Source: an uncultured Thalassotalea sp. (GTDB taxonomy: Bacteria; Pseudomonadota; Gammaproteobacteria; Enterobacterales; Alteromonadaceae). Taken from it: 64,000 bases of DNA. Below are positions 1 to 8,339 of this stretch, piece by piece. The DNA lies in contig CANLNK010000002.1 in NCBI GenBank assembly GCA_947492575.1, positions 655,304-719,303 on the forward strand, written 5' to 3'. Made by a program: the position numbers and the translations under genes. The notes below the pieces were generated by a model. That model saw nothing but the letters and a program-made list of their open reading frames with translations, ran no database searches and was not told the DNA's origin. The first letter of the stretch is position 1. Every line of letters starts with the position of its first letter.

Positions 1-1314
1 TCTTCGACCGACTACATAGAGCAAGATTTATACATCCGTGATACTAATAGCGGCGACTGGAGCAAGCTCGATCGGTTCGACGGCCAACTCAACAACATTA
101 CGCCTTACGCGTTTGATGAAACAAACGAAAACGTTTTCGCAACCGCCAACAAAGACAATGGCACCAAAGCGCTCTATAAGATTAATCTAACAACCGCTAG
201 CTATGAATTAATTAGCCAAGATAAAACGGTATCGCCTAGTAATATTTGGCTAAATGAAGGCGACAAAAGCCTTTACGCAGTCGAATATGAGCCTGGCTAT
301 CCGACCTATGAGTTTGTTGATAAAAACTCACCAATGACAAAATCGCTAAAAGGTTTACTGCAAGCATTACCAGGCTATCAAGTGCGTATCATCAGTAGCA
401 CACTTGACGGCAAAGTGAATGTGATCTGGGCTGGGAACGACAGAACACCTGGTGAGTACTATGTTTACGACAAGAATCGCGGCAAGCTAGATCACCTACT
501 TTCTGCCCGTAGCTGGATTGATCCAGATAGAATGGCAGAGGCAAAACCAATTCAGTTCACCGCAAGAGATGGCTTAACTATTCACGGTTACCTTACGCTT
601 CCTCAGGGCAAAGAAGATAAGAACCTGCCTTTAGTTGTTATGCCTCACGGTGGTCCACATGGTGTGCGCGATTGGTGGTCATTTGACCCTACCGCGCAAA
701 TGCTAGCAAATAACGGTATCGCAGTACTTCAGGTTAATTTCCGAGGTTCCGGTGGCTATGGCACTGACTTTGAACATGCAGGCCATCGCCGTTGGGGCGA
801 AGAGGTACAATACGACATTATCGATGGTGTTAAGTACCTAGTCGCACAAGGTACAGCTGATAAAGATAATTTATGTATTTTAGGTGGAAGTTTTGGCGGC
901 TATTCAGCATTGCAAAGTGCCATTATTGAACCAGATATGTTCAAGTGTAGTGTAGGTGAATTTGGTATCTACAGCCTACCTTTGATGTTTACTGAAGGTG
1001 ATGTGCAAGAGCGCGCAAGTGGTGAGAAATTCCTAAAGACAGTATTGGGTGAAGATGAAGCCCAACTCAAAGCGTTCTCACCAGTTTTTCACATTGATAA
1101 GTTAAAGGCGCCAGTATTGCTCATTCATGGCGCAAAAGACAGACGCGCCCCAATAGAACACGCAGAAGCATTGATTAAAGCGTTTGAAAAGCATAATCAC
1201 GACTACGAGTACTTCGAATTAGAAGCAGCTGGTCACGGCATATATTCCAATAAAGACCGCGCTAAACACTATCAAAAAGTGTTGGATTTCATCAAACAAC
1301 ACCTCGATACCTAG
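1..1314 (+). CDS. S9 family prolyl oligopeptidase-like serine peptidase, 5' end outside window
   Basis: The reading frame is open from base 1, so this is the C-terminal 437 residues of a longer protein. The N-terminal visible part reads like the end of a beta-propeller, followed by an alpha/beta-hydrolase domain. The catalytic triad is visible: Ser in GGSFGGYS (Ser codon at 889-891, visible residue 297), Asp in GAKDRRAP (visible residue 380) and His in AAGHG (visible residue 412). Family S9 enzymes of this type cleave short peptides after proline or act as acylaminoacyl peptidases. Full-length relatives are typically 650-900 residues, so roughly a third to a half is missing. Signal peptide and start cannot be seen. 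A clear terminator follows, so it probably ends its transcript. Confidence 0.9.
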   Translation, partial: SSTDYIEQDLYIRDTNSGDWSKLDRFDGQLNNITPYAFDETNENVFATANKDNGTKALYKINLTTASYELISQDKTVSPSNIWLNEGDKSLYAVEYEPGYPTYEFVDKNSPMTKSLKGLLQALPGYQVRIISSTLDGKVNVIWAGNDRTPGEYYVYDKNRGKLDHLLSARSWIDPDRMAEAKPIQFTARDGLTIHGYLTLPQGKEDKNLPLVVMPHGGPHGVRDWWSFDPTAQMLANNGIAVLQVNFRGSGGYGTDFEHAGHRRWGEEVQYDIIDGVKYLVAQGTADKDNLCILGGSFGGYSALQSAIIEPDMFKCSVGEFGIYSLPLMFTEGDVQERASGEKFLKTVLGEDEAQLKAFSPVFHIDKLKAPVLLIHGAKDRRAPIEHAEALIKAFEKHNHDYEYFELEAAGHGIYSNKDRAKHYQKVLDFIKQHLDT

Positions 1315-1344
1315 CACGTTTTTCAAAACATAATAAAACAACAT

Positions 1345-1384
1345 AAAAGCCGCTAATCCCACACATTTTAGCGGCTTTTTTTTA
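1345..1384 (+). terminator. Rho-independent terminator after S9 peptidase
   Basis: An 11-bp perfect stem (AAAAGCCGCTA at 1345-1355 with TAGCGGCTTTT at 1369-1379) is followed by a T run. It separates the peptidase gene from ppaC. Confidence 0.85.
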
Positions 1385-1452
1385 TCCACTAAAAACTGCT
1401 AGAATACGCTCTAATTAACGACTTTAACTATTTTTCGCTTGGAGATAACTCA

Positions 1453-2376
1453 ATGCCAGCTTACGCGGTAGGACATAAGGTTCCAGATTCAGACTCTATT
1501 TGTTCAGCAATTGCGCTTTCTTACCTAAAAAACCAAACGGGTGAAGACGTAAAACCAGCTCGTTTAGGCGAACTTTCACCAGAAACGTTATTCATTTTAG
1601 ATAAATTTGGTTTCGAACAACCTGAATTAAAGATGACCTTCGCAGATACAGATGGTATCTACGTAGTTGACCACTCAGACCGTATTCAAGGTCCTGACGA
1701 TATCGATGACACGACTGTTTTAGGTATTATCGACCACCACAAACTAGGTGACATCACAACGTCTACTCCGCTTGAGTGTTGGATTCGTCCAGTTGGTTGT
1801 ACAAACACTATTATCAAAATGATGTACGATTTCCACGGTGTTGAAATTCCAAAAGACATCGCTGGCGCTATGATGTGTGCAATCTTATCTGACACAGTAA
1901 TTTTCAAGTCACCAACTTGTACTACTGCAGATATCAAATGTGTTGAAGCACTTGCTGAGATTGCTGGTATTGAAGACTACAAAGCATTAGGCATGGAAAT
2001 GTTTGAAGTTAAGTCTGCTGTTGCTGGTACACCTATCCGTGACTTAGTAAAGCGTGACTACAAAGACTTCGACATGCACGGCAACAAAGTAGGTATTGGC
2101 CAATTAGAGCTTATCGACTTAAGTTTAGTTGACGACATGAAAGACGCACTGCAAGCTGACATCGCGACGATCAAAGCTGAAGGCGATTACCACAGTGTAT
2201 TACTTGTTTTAACAGACATTATGAAAGAAGGCTCTGAAGTGCTAGTTGTAAGTGACAACGATGACTTAACAGAAAAAGCCTACGGTAAAGCGTCTGTTGA
2301 TGGCAAAGTGTGGATTGACGGCATCATGAGCCGTAAGAAGCAAGTTGTTCCACCACTTCAAGATTCACTGGCATAA
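1453..2376 (+). CDS. ppaC: Manganese-dependent (family II) inorganic pyrophosphatase
   Basis: A 307-residue DHH-family phosphoesterase that hydrolyses pyrophosphate to two phosphates in the cytosol. Visible metal-binding motifs are GHKVPDSDS (His8, Asp12, Asp14), VVDHSD (Asp73) and the signature DHH at residues 94-96, followed by a C-terminal DHHA2-type domain. The length matches the usual 305-310 residues. The ATG is preceded by GGAGATAACTCA, a normally spaced ribosome site. It is monocistronic, between two terminators. Family II enzymes occur in Firmicutes and in marine gammaproteobacteria such as Vibrio and Shewanella, so its presence is normal here. Confidence 0.95.
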   Translation: MPAYAVGHKVPDSDSICSAIALSYLKNQTGEDVKPARLGELSPETLFILDKFGFEQPELKMTFADTDGIYVVDHSDRIQGPDDIDDTTVLGIIDHHKLGDITTSTPLECWIRPVGCTNTIIKMMYDFHGVEIPKDIAGAMMCAILSDTVIFKSPTCTTADIKCVEALAEIAGIEDYKALGMEMFEVKSAVAGTPIRDLVKRDYKDFDMHGNKVGIGQLELIDLSLVDDMKDALQADIATIKAEGDYHSVLLVLTDIMKEGSEVLVVSDNDDLTEKAYGKASVDGKVWIDGIMSRKKQVVPPLQDSLA

Positions 2377-2405
2377 GCTTAACTACCAGATTTATCTTAA
2401 GATTC

Positions 2406-2435
2406 AAAAAAGGAGCTAAATGCTCCTTTTTTATT
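2406..2435 (+). terminator. Rho-independent terminator after ppaC
   Basis: Stem AAAAAAGGAGC (2406-2416), loop TAAAT, return arm GCTCCTTTTTT (2422-2432). The A/T flanks make it likely to work in both directions, which would also serve the convergent lipoprotein gene. Confidence 0.85.
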
Positions 2436-2474
2436 TCATTCCTTTTATTTTGTTACTGCAGTTGCAAGTCGTTA

Positions 2475-3554
2475 CTACTGTAAGCGGCAACTTTCTTTAT
2501 CTAGCTTGGGCAATTCGATATAACGCAGCAACGTTTTAGCATTCCCTCTCGGAATATTGTCATTGACCACAAGAAAGCCATTTTGAAATGCTGTAATTCC
2601 TTCCATATTAAACTGTGGGTTTGGTAAAGGTTTAGATTCAGCCGTTGCACGTGCTATCGATTCAGGCGTCGCTTCAACAAATCTAAGTGTTGAGGTGACA
2701 TCAAGTACGTCACCAAGCACAATTTTTTGACCTTGAATCTGAATACTCGCGATACTCAGCTTTGGCTGCTGTTCACCACTAGTACAAAGCGCATCGGTAA
2801 ACCCCGCAGACGCAAAGCAGTTCGAGGTGACAAGAAAGCAGCTTTCGCTTATTGGCGCCATATCTGAAGCACGAAGTGGGTGCTGTGCATCAGCTAAAAC
2901 AGTCACCTCGCCCTTTCGAGAAATACCGTATATTGGTTGAGACTTTAATTCAGGCAAAGCGACTAATCGCTGCTCAGCCGCTTGCCATGAGATTGCTTCA
3001 TAACCGTAATTAAAGGTGCGCTTTAACGGCACAGATTTGTGTTCAAGAAATGCAAATCCCGTCCCAAAGCTGGAAAGCGGAGACATCGATAGCGTTTCAT
3101 TATCAATAGTTAAAATCCCGTGAAAAAGTTGATGGCGATCACCTTCAAAATCATGTTCATGGGACAAATAAACATCGAATTGTGCGCTAGTATTGTCACC
3201 TTGAATTGCAGCAAATGTAATCGCTTCCCAGCTCGCTTGTGGCAACTTTGCCAATGCTTGTGATGCACTCAATTTAAGTGGCATTAGTCTTATCTCGGCT
3301 ACGCCACTCTCAAAGGACTTACTTAATGACTTCTCATGGGTAAAGTAGAGCGTATTTCTGTCTTGTGCCAGTACAAAAATATAATCGTCAACGCGCGCTA
3401 AACCGGATACTTGCGTCAACATAGTGCCTTTCTCATCCAACAAGCGTGTTTCGGCAACTAAGTTAATATCCTTGTTTAAATCAGGAGAAGTCGTATTACA
3501 AGAGTACAAGAAAAACGTCAAAGCAATTGAAAATACTAATTTAATAAAGCGCAT
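2475..3554 (-). CDS. Putative lipoprotein of unknown function
   Basis: A 359-residue protein with a type II signal peptide: basic N-terminus, hydrophobic core, lipobox ending at Cys19 (LYSC). It should therefore be acylated and membrane-anchored in the envelope. The mature part contains blade-like stretches (for example VSGLARVDDYIFVLAQ, EAISWQ and EGITAFQNGFLVVND) suggestive of a beta-propeller or esterase-like phytase fold. I could not assign a family with confidence. It is convergent with ppaC and has no operon partner; the BLUF gene lies upstream on the same strand with a 76-bp gap. Confidence 0.7.
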   Translation of the reverse strand: MRFIKLVFSIALTFFLYSCNTTSPDLNKDINLVAETRLLDEKGTMLTQVSGLARVDDYIFVLAQDRNTLYFTHEKSLSKSFESGVAEIRLMPLKLSASQALAKLPQASWEAITFAAIQGDNTSAQFDVYLSHEHDFEGDRHQLFHGILTIDNETLSMSPLSSFGTGFAFLEHKSVPLKRTFNYGYEAISWQAAEQRLVALPELKSQPIYGISRKGEVTVLADAQHPLRASDMAPISESCFLVTSNCFASAGFTDALCTSGEQQPKLSIASIQIQGQKIVLGDVLDVTSTLRFVEATPESIARATAESKPLPNPQFNMEGITAFQNGFLVVNDNIPRGNAKTLLRYIELPKLDKESCRLQ

Positions 3555-3630
3555 ATGGCAGCCTAAGTCACTAATATGAATTGATTGTAACTTGGGTCTG
3601 TTGATCTTTCGAGGCTATTTGCACAGCTAT

Positions 3631-4050
3631 TTATGCGACAGGGATAGACTGCCTCAGCGCCAGCATCATTTGGTACGTACTTTCACCCGACATGTCATAA
3701 GGGTCGAACACCTTAGTACCAGAGTATTTTAGATTAGTTGGAGCGGTAAGGCTCGATTCGGGAACATAGCCCATACTCCATCCTTCAAACTCACGACAAA
3801 CCACTTCTTTATAATCGAGAATAATGACATTGATATGGCGAGGGTCATTTAGAATACGATGATAGGTTTGGTTAACGTCTTCTCTTGAGCCTTCAAGGCA
3901 TTGCAGGAAATATTTGCGATTAAAGCACAGCATACCCGTAATATTATTGCGTTCGTTTTCGCGTCTCGCAGTGACTAAAATGTTCTCAATATCGCTACTT
4001 TCAAAAACATCTGAGATTTTGCTGGTGTAAACAAGCCGAGTAAGAAACAT
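3631..4050 (-). CDS. Stand-alone BLUF-domain blue-light sensor
   Basis: A 139-residue protein consisting of one BLUF domain (about residues 2-95) and a short C-terminal extension. Residues that form the flavin pocket in AppA and relatives can be aligned: Tyr8 (VYTS), Asn32 (ENER before NITG), Gln50 (FLQCLEG), Trp91 and Met93 (GWSMGY). BLUF proteins bind FAD and switch hydrogen bonding at the conserved Tyr/Gln under blue light. There is no attached EAL, GGDEF or other output domain, so this is a short BLUF of the PixD/Slr1694 type that would act through a partner protein. The partner is not evident in the neighbourhood, although an EAL protein lies about 29 kb away. Confidence 0.93.
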   Translation of the reverse strand: MFLTRLVYTSKISDVFESSDIENILVTARRENERNNITGMLCFNRKYFLQCLEGSREDVNQTYHRILNDPRHINVIILDYKEVVCREFEGWSMGYVPESSLTAPTNLKYSGTKVFDPYDMSGESTYQMMLALRQSIPVA

Positions 4051-4209
4051 CCATTTCCCCTTGAGTTTAAGACGTTCTAGTTGAAGTAACTATAGAAGCC
4101 TATACAGATATCGCAACTCTGCCCGATCCCTTAATCAGCCAATTAAGGGGGAGTAACACTACACAAATTCCCAGCAATAACTTTTTAGCACATTTTTTTC
4201 GAGAATATG

Positions 4210-4237
4210 TTGACTCAAATCAAGAAACATTTACAAT
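4210..4237 (+). promoter_or_regulatory. Sigma70-like promoter of the GbsR/MarR-type gene
   Basis: TTGACT at 4210-4215, a 16-bp spacer, and TACAAT at 4232-4237, 36 bp before the ATG at 4274. Both hexamers are close to consensus. Confidence 0.6.
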
Positions 4238-4257
4238 TTTCAGAAATTACTGAAAAT
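4236..4257 (+). promoter_or_regulatory. Inverted repeat, candidate autoregulatory operator
   Basis: Perfect palindrome ATTTTCAG-N6-CTGAAAAT (4236-4243 and 4250-4257) overlapping the end of the -10 element and the expected +1. A further TTCAG half-site follows at 4257-4261. It ends 16 bp before the start codon of a winged-helix regulator, the usual place for a MarR/GbsR autorepression site. Confidence 0.55.
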
Positions 4258-4273
4258 TCAGAAAGAGCATAAA

Positions 4274-4819
4274 ATGAAAATTACTGAAATGACCCAATCG
4301 CTGATTCTACACTTCGGTGAAATGGGCTCGAAGTGGGGATTAAATAGAACCTTAGGTCAAATGTACGCATTGATCGTACTCACCGAACAACCACTTAATG
4401 CCGATCAAATCAGTGATGCTCTGCAAATATCTCGTTCGAATGTGTCAATGGGACTCAAAGAACTAAAGTCGTGGAATTTAATTAAATTGCAGCATATTCA
4501 AGGTGATAGAAAAGAGTATTTCACCGCACCGAGCGATATATGGGAAATTGCTCGCACGCTGGTGGTTGAGCGCCGTAAACGCGAACTCGACCCAACACTT
4601 TCTATGATGCGCGATGTACTCCTTAGCGAAGCCAGTAATGACGCAGATGAATACGCACAAAAGCGCGTTAAAGAAATGCACGACTTGATGGAAATGGTGA
4701 CCTTATGGTCGAACGAGCTGCAGTCAATGTCATCTGAAAAGCTCTCTGCCTTGCTTAAGTTAGGAGAAGGCATTAGCAAGATCCTCGATGTAAAAGACAA
4801 GCTGTTGTCGTCGAAATAA
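4274..4819 (+). CDS. GbsR/MarR-family transcriptional regulator
   Basis: A 181-residue winged-helix protein. The DNA-binding region (about residues 15-85) contains LNADQISDALQISRSN followed by VSMGLKELKSWNLIKL, typical of the GbsR branch of the MarR superfamily. The C-terminal half is predicted helical and probably dimerises. The gene sits 183 bp upstream of cydAB on the same strand, so it is a good candidate regulator of the bd oxidase, but nothing proves that. Its own promoter carries a palindrome that could be its operator. The effector is unknown. Confidence 0.85.
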   Translation: MKITEMTQSLILHFGEMGSKWGLNRTLGQMYALIVLTEQPLNADQISDALQISRSNVSMGLKELKSWNLIKLQHIQGDRKEYFTAPSDIWEIARTLVVERRKRELDPTLSMMRDVLLSEASNDADEYAQKRVKEMHDLMEMVTLWSNELQSMSSEKLSALLKLGEGISKILDVKDKLLSSK

Positions 4820-5002
4820 AAGTAATCGCAATATTTCCGCTCTCACAGCGACAATGAGAACCGCAATTCAGGAGTAAAGATCAGGCAGGTAATGAAGCAC
4901 TTTCTTATTCACCACTAGCGTGTGTTTCATTGCCCAAAAACAAGATTTAAACCATGTAGATTTAGAAATTTTTCCGATTTATCCGTACCTCAGGAGGTGC
5001 AC

Positions 5003-6505
5003 ATGTTAGCCTTTGCCGAGTTGGCCAGTGAAACAAGCTTTATGCTGTCGCGCATTCAGTTTGCTGCCAATATTAGTTTTCATATTCTATTCCCCACCAT
5101 CAATATCGCGCTTTGTTGGATACTGCTATTTTTTAAATTTCAGTTCAATCGAACGGGTGACGAAAGCTGGTTAAGAGTTTATCGCTTCTGGGTTCGCATA
5201 TTTGCGCTGTCCTTCGCAATTGGTGTTGTTAGTGGCATTACCATGTCTTTTCAATTTGGCACCAATTGGCCAGGTTACATGGAAACTGTCGGCAATATCG
5301 CGGGGCCATTGCTCGGCTATGAAGTAATGACGGCATTCTTCTTAGAAGCCTCATTCTTGTCTATCATGCTGTTTGGTATGAATAAAGTATCGAACCGCGT
5401 TCATACATTTGCCACGCTTCTCGTTGCAATCGGCACTAGCATGTCGGCATTCTGGATCTTAGCTTTAGATTCATGGATGCAAACCCCTGCGGGCTTTGAA
5501 ATGCGAGACGGTGTAGCTCATGTAACAAGCTGGGCCGAAGTTATCTTCAACCCCTCAATGCCCTACCGCCTAACGCACATGGTACTGGCATCGGGCCTAA
5601 CAGCAGCATTTTTAATTGCAGGTATTTCAGCTTATCGCCTATTAAAGGGCGACAATAAGCGCTCGGTAAAGCAGGCGCTTCACGCCTCAACTGCACTTGC
5701 AATGATACTTATCCCAATTCAAATTTTTGTAGGTGATTTGCACGGTTTAAATACGTTTAAGCACCAGCCTGCAAAAGTCGCCGCGATGGAAGGCGTATGG
5801 GAAACGTCAACCAATGTACCGCTGCTGTTGTTTGCCATCCCAGATGAAGAAAATCGTACCAATCACTTCGAAGTGAAAGTACCCAACATGGCTAGCCTTA
5901 TCTTAACTCACACTTTTGATGGCGAGATTAAAGGACTTAATGAATTTGAGGGTAAACACCCACCGGTTGCGCCTGTATTTTTCAGTTTCCGCGTGATGAT
6001 CGGTATCGGCGTACTTATGCTGTTGACCGCAGCCATCGGTTGCTATCAGTTCTTATACAAAAAGCGCTACCCTAACTGGTTCTTAAAAGTGCTCGTTGGC
6101 ATGACATTCTCAGGCTGGATTGCAACCTTGGCAGGTTGGTATGTTACGGAAATTGGTCGGCAACCATACTTAGTGACTGGAGTACTAAAGACACATGACG
6201 CAGCGACAACGCTACCCGCTGATAATATTGCCATGTCTTTAACTATGTACCTGTTGCTCTATACATTCTTATTAATTGCTTATATTCGCACATTATTTGT
6301 GATGGCTAATCGCGCCGTTAAGCTCGAGGAGCAAAACCCATCGATTGAAGATATGCGCAATGAAGCATTGGCTGATGATATAGCTGATGATATAGCTGAT
6401 GATTCAACTGACGCTAACGCACAAAAACAAGCACCAGCACAAGCCCAATCTCTAACCGATTCTACAACCCAAAGCAAAACTACTGACAAAGGAGCCTTAG
6501 TATGA
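5003..6505 (+). CDS. cydA: Cytochrome bd-type (cyanide-insensitive) quinol oxidase subunit I
   Basis: A 500-residue multi-spanning subunit that oxidises quinol and carries the haems. An upstream in-frame ATG exists at 4922, but the ATG at 5003 has a perfect AGGAGG at 4992-4997 and gives the family's usual N-terminus. His27 (ISFHILF) fits the haem b595 ligand, His in YRLTHM the b558 ligand, and GWYVTEIGRQPY is the conserved signature. The Q-loop (GDLHG...QPAKVAAMEG) is short, as in CioA-type oxidases. The C-terminus has an acidic then Gln-rich tail containing a 12-bp tandem repeat at 6371-6406. It overlaps cydB by ATGA. Confidence 0.95.
   Translation: MLAFAELASETSFMLSRIQFAANISFHILFPTINIALCWILLFFKFQFNRTGDESWLRVYRFWVRIFALSFAIGVVSGITMSFQFGTNWPGYMETVGNIAGPLLGYEVMTAFFLEASFLSIMLFGMNKVSNRVHTFATLLVAIGTSMSAFWILALDSWMQTPAGFEMRDGVAHVTSWAEVIFNPSMPYRLTHMVLASGLTAAFLIAGISAYRLLKGDNKRSVKQALHASTALAMILIPIQIFVGDLHGLNTFKHQPAKVAAMEGVWETSTNVPLLLFAIPDEENRTNHFEVKVPNMASLILTHTFDGEIKGLNEFEGKHPPVAPVFFSFRVMIGIGVLMLLTAAIGCYQFLYKKRYPNWFLKVLVGMTFSGWIATLAGWYVTEIGRQPYLVTGVLKTHDAATTLPADNIAMSLTMYLLLYTFLLIAYIRTLFVMANRAVKLEEQNPSIEDMRNEALADDIADDIADDSTDANAQKQAPAQAQSLTDSTTQSKTTDKGALV
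6371..6406 (+). repeat. 12-bp tandem repeat in the cydA tail
   Basis: GCTGATGATATA at 6371-6382 and 6383-6394, then a third unit GCTGATGATTCA at 6395-6406. In frame, it encodes repeated Ala-Asp-Asp-Ile in the cytoplasmic or disordered C-terminal tail. Confidence 0.9.
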
Positions 6506-7500
6506 GCAACGAATATCAATGGTTACCGACAGTGTTTATCGGTTTAATGGGCTTATCATTTCTGATTTACGCCATTCTCGACGGGTATGACCTGGGCGTC
6601 GGTGTATTGTTACCCAAGGACAATCAAGCACAACGCGATCAAATGATTTACTCCATTGGACCTTTTTGGGATGCCAATGAAACTTGGCTAGTATTGGCGG
6701 TAGGTATCATGCTTATTGCCTTTCCAAAGGCCCACTCTATTGTCTTGCAAGCATTGTATCTGCCAACTGCAATCATGTTGGCAGGCTTAATTTTGCGTGG
6801 CGTTTCTTTCGATTTTCGCACCAAAGCGCCGAGTAAAGACAAACAAAAGTGGGATTTAGCGTTTAAAGTGGGCTCCCTAATTGCCACACTAAGCCAGGGC
6901 TATATGCTAGGTCGTTATGTTACAGGCTTTGACGAGTCTTCATTAGCGATTGGCTTCTCACTACTGTCTGCTGTCTGTGTTACCGCCGGCTACTGTTTTA
7001 TCGGTGCATGCTGGCTAGTTATGAAAAGTGAAGGTGAACTGCAAAAACGCGCAGCTAGATGGGCAACGATGACTAACATTTTAATGGCTGTTGGTATTGC
7101 TGCTGTATGTGCTGCAAATTTAATGATAGATGCAACAATCGCTGAAAAGTGGCTATCGTTTCCACAAGTAATTTTACTGATTCCTATTTCAGCATTATTT
7201 CTCTTTGTTTTCGCAACAGTTCATGTGTATTTGCAACAAATACCGACCAAGAATGACATTGGCTGTTGGTATCCATTTTTAGCGGCAGTGGTCATATTCA
7301 TTCTGTGCTTCGCAGGTTTAGGATATAGCTTTTACCCGTATATAGTGCCCATGCAGTTGACGATTTTTGAGGCTGCTAGTGCGCCAGAATCATTACTCGT
7401 TATCTTTTGGGGAGCTGTATTCGTCTTGCCAGTAATCATCGGCTATACGATCTTTGCATATAAAGTATTTTGGGGCAAAACAACTCACCTCACTTACTAG
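6502..7500 (+). CDS. cydB: Cytochrome bd-type quinol oxidase subunit II
   Basis: A 332-residue membrane protein with about eight or nine hydrophobic segments. GPFWDANETWLV near residue 51 and DGYDLGVGVL near residue 27 are family signatures. It pairs with CydA to reduce oxygen to water without pumping protons. The ATGA overlap with cydA implies translational coupling. No small cydX-like gene follows; a terminator begins within about 30 bp. The 332-residue length is shorter than E. coli CydB (about 379) and fits the CioB/short type. Confidence 0.94.
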   Translation: MSNEYQWLPTVFIGLMGLSFLIYAILDGYDLGVGVLLPKDNQAQRDQMIYSIGPFWDANETWLVLAVGIMLIAFPKAHSIVLQALYLPTAIMLAGLILRGVSFDFRTKAPSKDKQKWDLAFKVGSLIATLSQGYMLGRYVTGFDESSLAIGFSLLSAVCVTAGYCFIGACWLVMKSEGELQKRAARWATMTNILMAVGIAAVCAANLMIDATIAEKWLSFPQVILLIPISALFLFVFATVHVYLQQIPTKNDIGCWYPFLAAVVIFILCFAGLGYSFYPYIVPMQLTIFEAASAPESLLVIFWGAVFVLPVIIGYTIFAYKVFWGKTTHLTY

Positions 7501-7524
7501 CAGAACATGTGAATCATACGTATT

Positions 7525-7552
7525 TTTAGGGGCTATAATTTAGCCCCTTTTT
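7525..7552 (+). terminator. Rho-independent terminator after cydAB
   Basis: Stem AGGGGCTA (7528-7535), loop TAATT, TAGCCCCT (7541-7548), then T-rich sequence. Confidence 0.8.
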
Positions 7553-7698
7553 ACTTCTTCCCTTTTCTTCTGGACCATCGACTTGACCACGTTCTAGATA
7601 ATCTTGGTAACAATTTAATCTATTTTTATGTCTTGTTTTTCAGCTTATTTTCCTAAAACATGCGTTAAGCCATACCGAGCAAAAGACAAGGAATTCTT

Positions 7699-8240
7699 AT
7701 GTTTTCATCTACTAAAAAAAACGTAACGTTAGACAATCACTCAAATTTGTTTTTACGCAGCTTTATGCGCTACGGGAATTGGGCTCTGTACCTCGGAATA
7801 TTACTTTTTAACATGCAGCACGCACTTGCTGATGAGACACCTAAAGTACGAAAAACGAGCAGCAGATAAAGCGAGCTGTACTTGATTACATCGAATCTCA
7901 ACATCAAGTAAACGCTGATCTTATGGCGCGAGGACTCGACAAAGCCTTAAAGAAAAGAACTTACTGGCTCAATGCTGAAGGGAAAGAATTCATCATGGAA
8001 ACCGACTACGATTTTATGGTGAAGTTAGCAGCAAGCTATAACGAAAAAGGCGATAAGTTTCCCGAGCATCCTAGGGTTGATATCAAAATACTCGACATTG
8101 ACCAACGAGTAGCTTCAGTGAAACTGACTGTTGATGATTGGATTGACTACATGCACCTATACCAAACCCAAGAAGGCGAATGGAAAATCATTAATGTGCT
8201 TTGGCAATTTCACGATACGCAAAAACAAATCAGTAAGTAG
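7699..8240 (+). pseudogene. Frameshifted secreted NTF2/lumazine-binding-like protein
   Basis: An ATG at 7699 opens a frame with a long signal-peptide-like N-terminus (hydrophobic GILLF, then QHALA before DET). It runs into a stop (TAA) at 7867-7869 within TSSR. From about 7845 the next frame continues as NEQQIKRAVLDYIES and reads on to the stop at 8240; this second part resembles the SnoaL/NTF2-like 'putative lumazine-binding' family. Adding one A to the A5 run at 7851-7855 would join the two into one secreted protein of about 180 residues. An ATG inside the second part at 7923 would omit the first helix of the fold. Either a real one-base deletion or a homopolymer sequencing error explains this. 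Confidence 0.75.
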
Positions 8241-8268
8241 GCTTCGCGCTTTTATGTCAGCTGAAAAT

Positions 8269-8296
8269 AAAAAACCCGCTTTATGCGGGTTTTTTC
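8269..8296. terminator. Bidirectional terminator between NTF2-like gene and btuB
   Basis: AAAAAACCCGC (8269-8279), loop TTTAT, GCGGGTTTTTT (8285-8295). The A run before and T run after suit convergent transcription of the two flanking genes. Confidence 0.85.
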
Positions 8297-8339
8297 CATA
8301 CGCTTTAACGAGCGTTAATAGTGTTGCTCAATACAGGTG

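Noticed and set aside
4922-5002. Longer cydA start at 4922
   Set aside because: It would add 27 unlike residues before the standard N-terminus, while ATG 5003 has a perfect AGGAGG.
7840-7870. Programmed minus-one frameshift in the NTF2-like gene
   Set aside because: The A5 run is not in a classic slippery heptamer in the upstream frame, and no downstream stimulator was evident; a one-base deletion or sequencing error is simpler.
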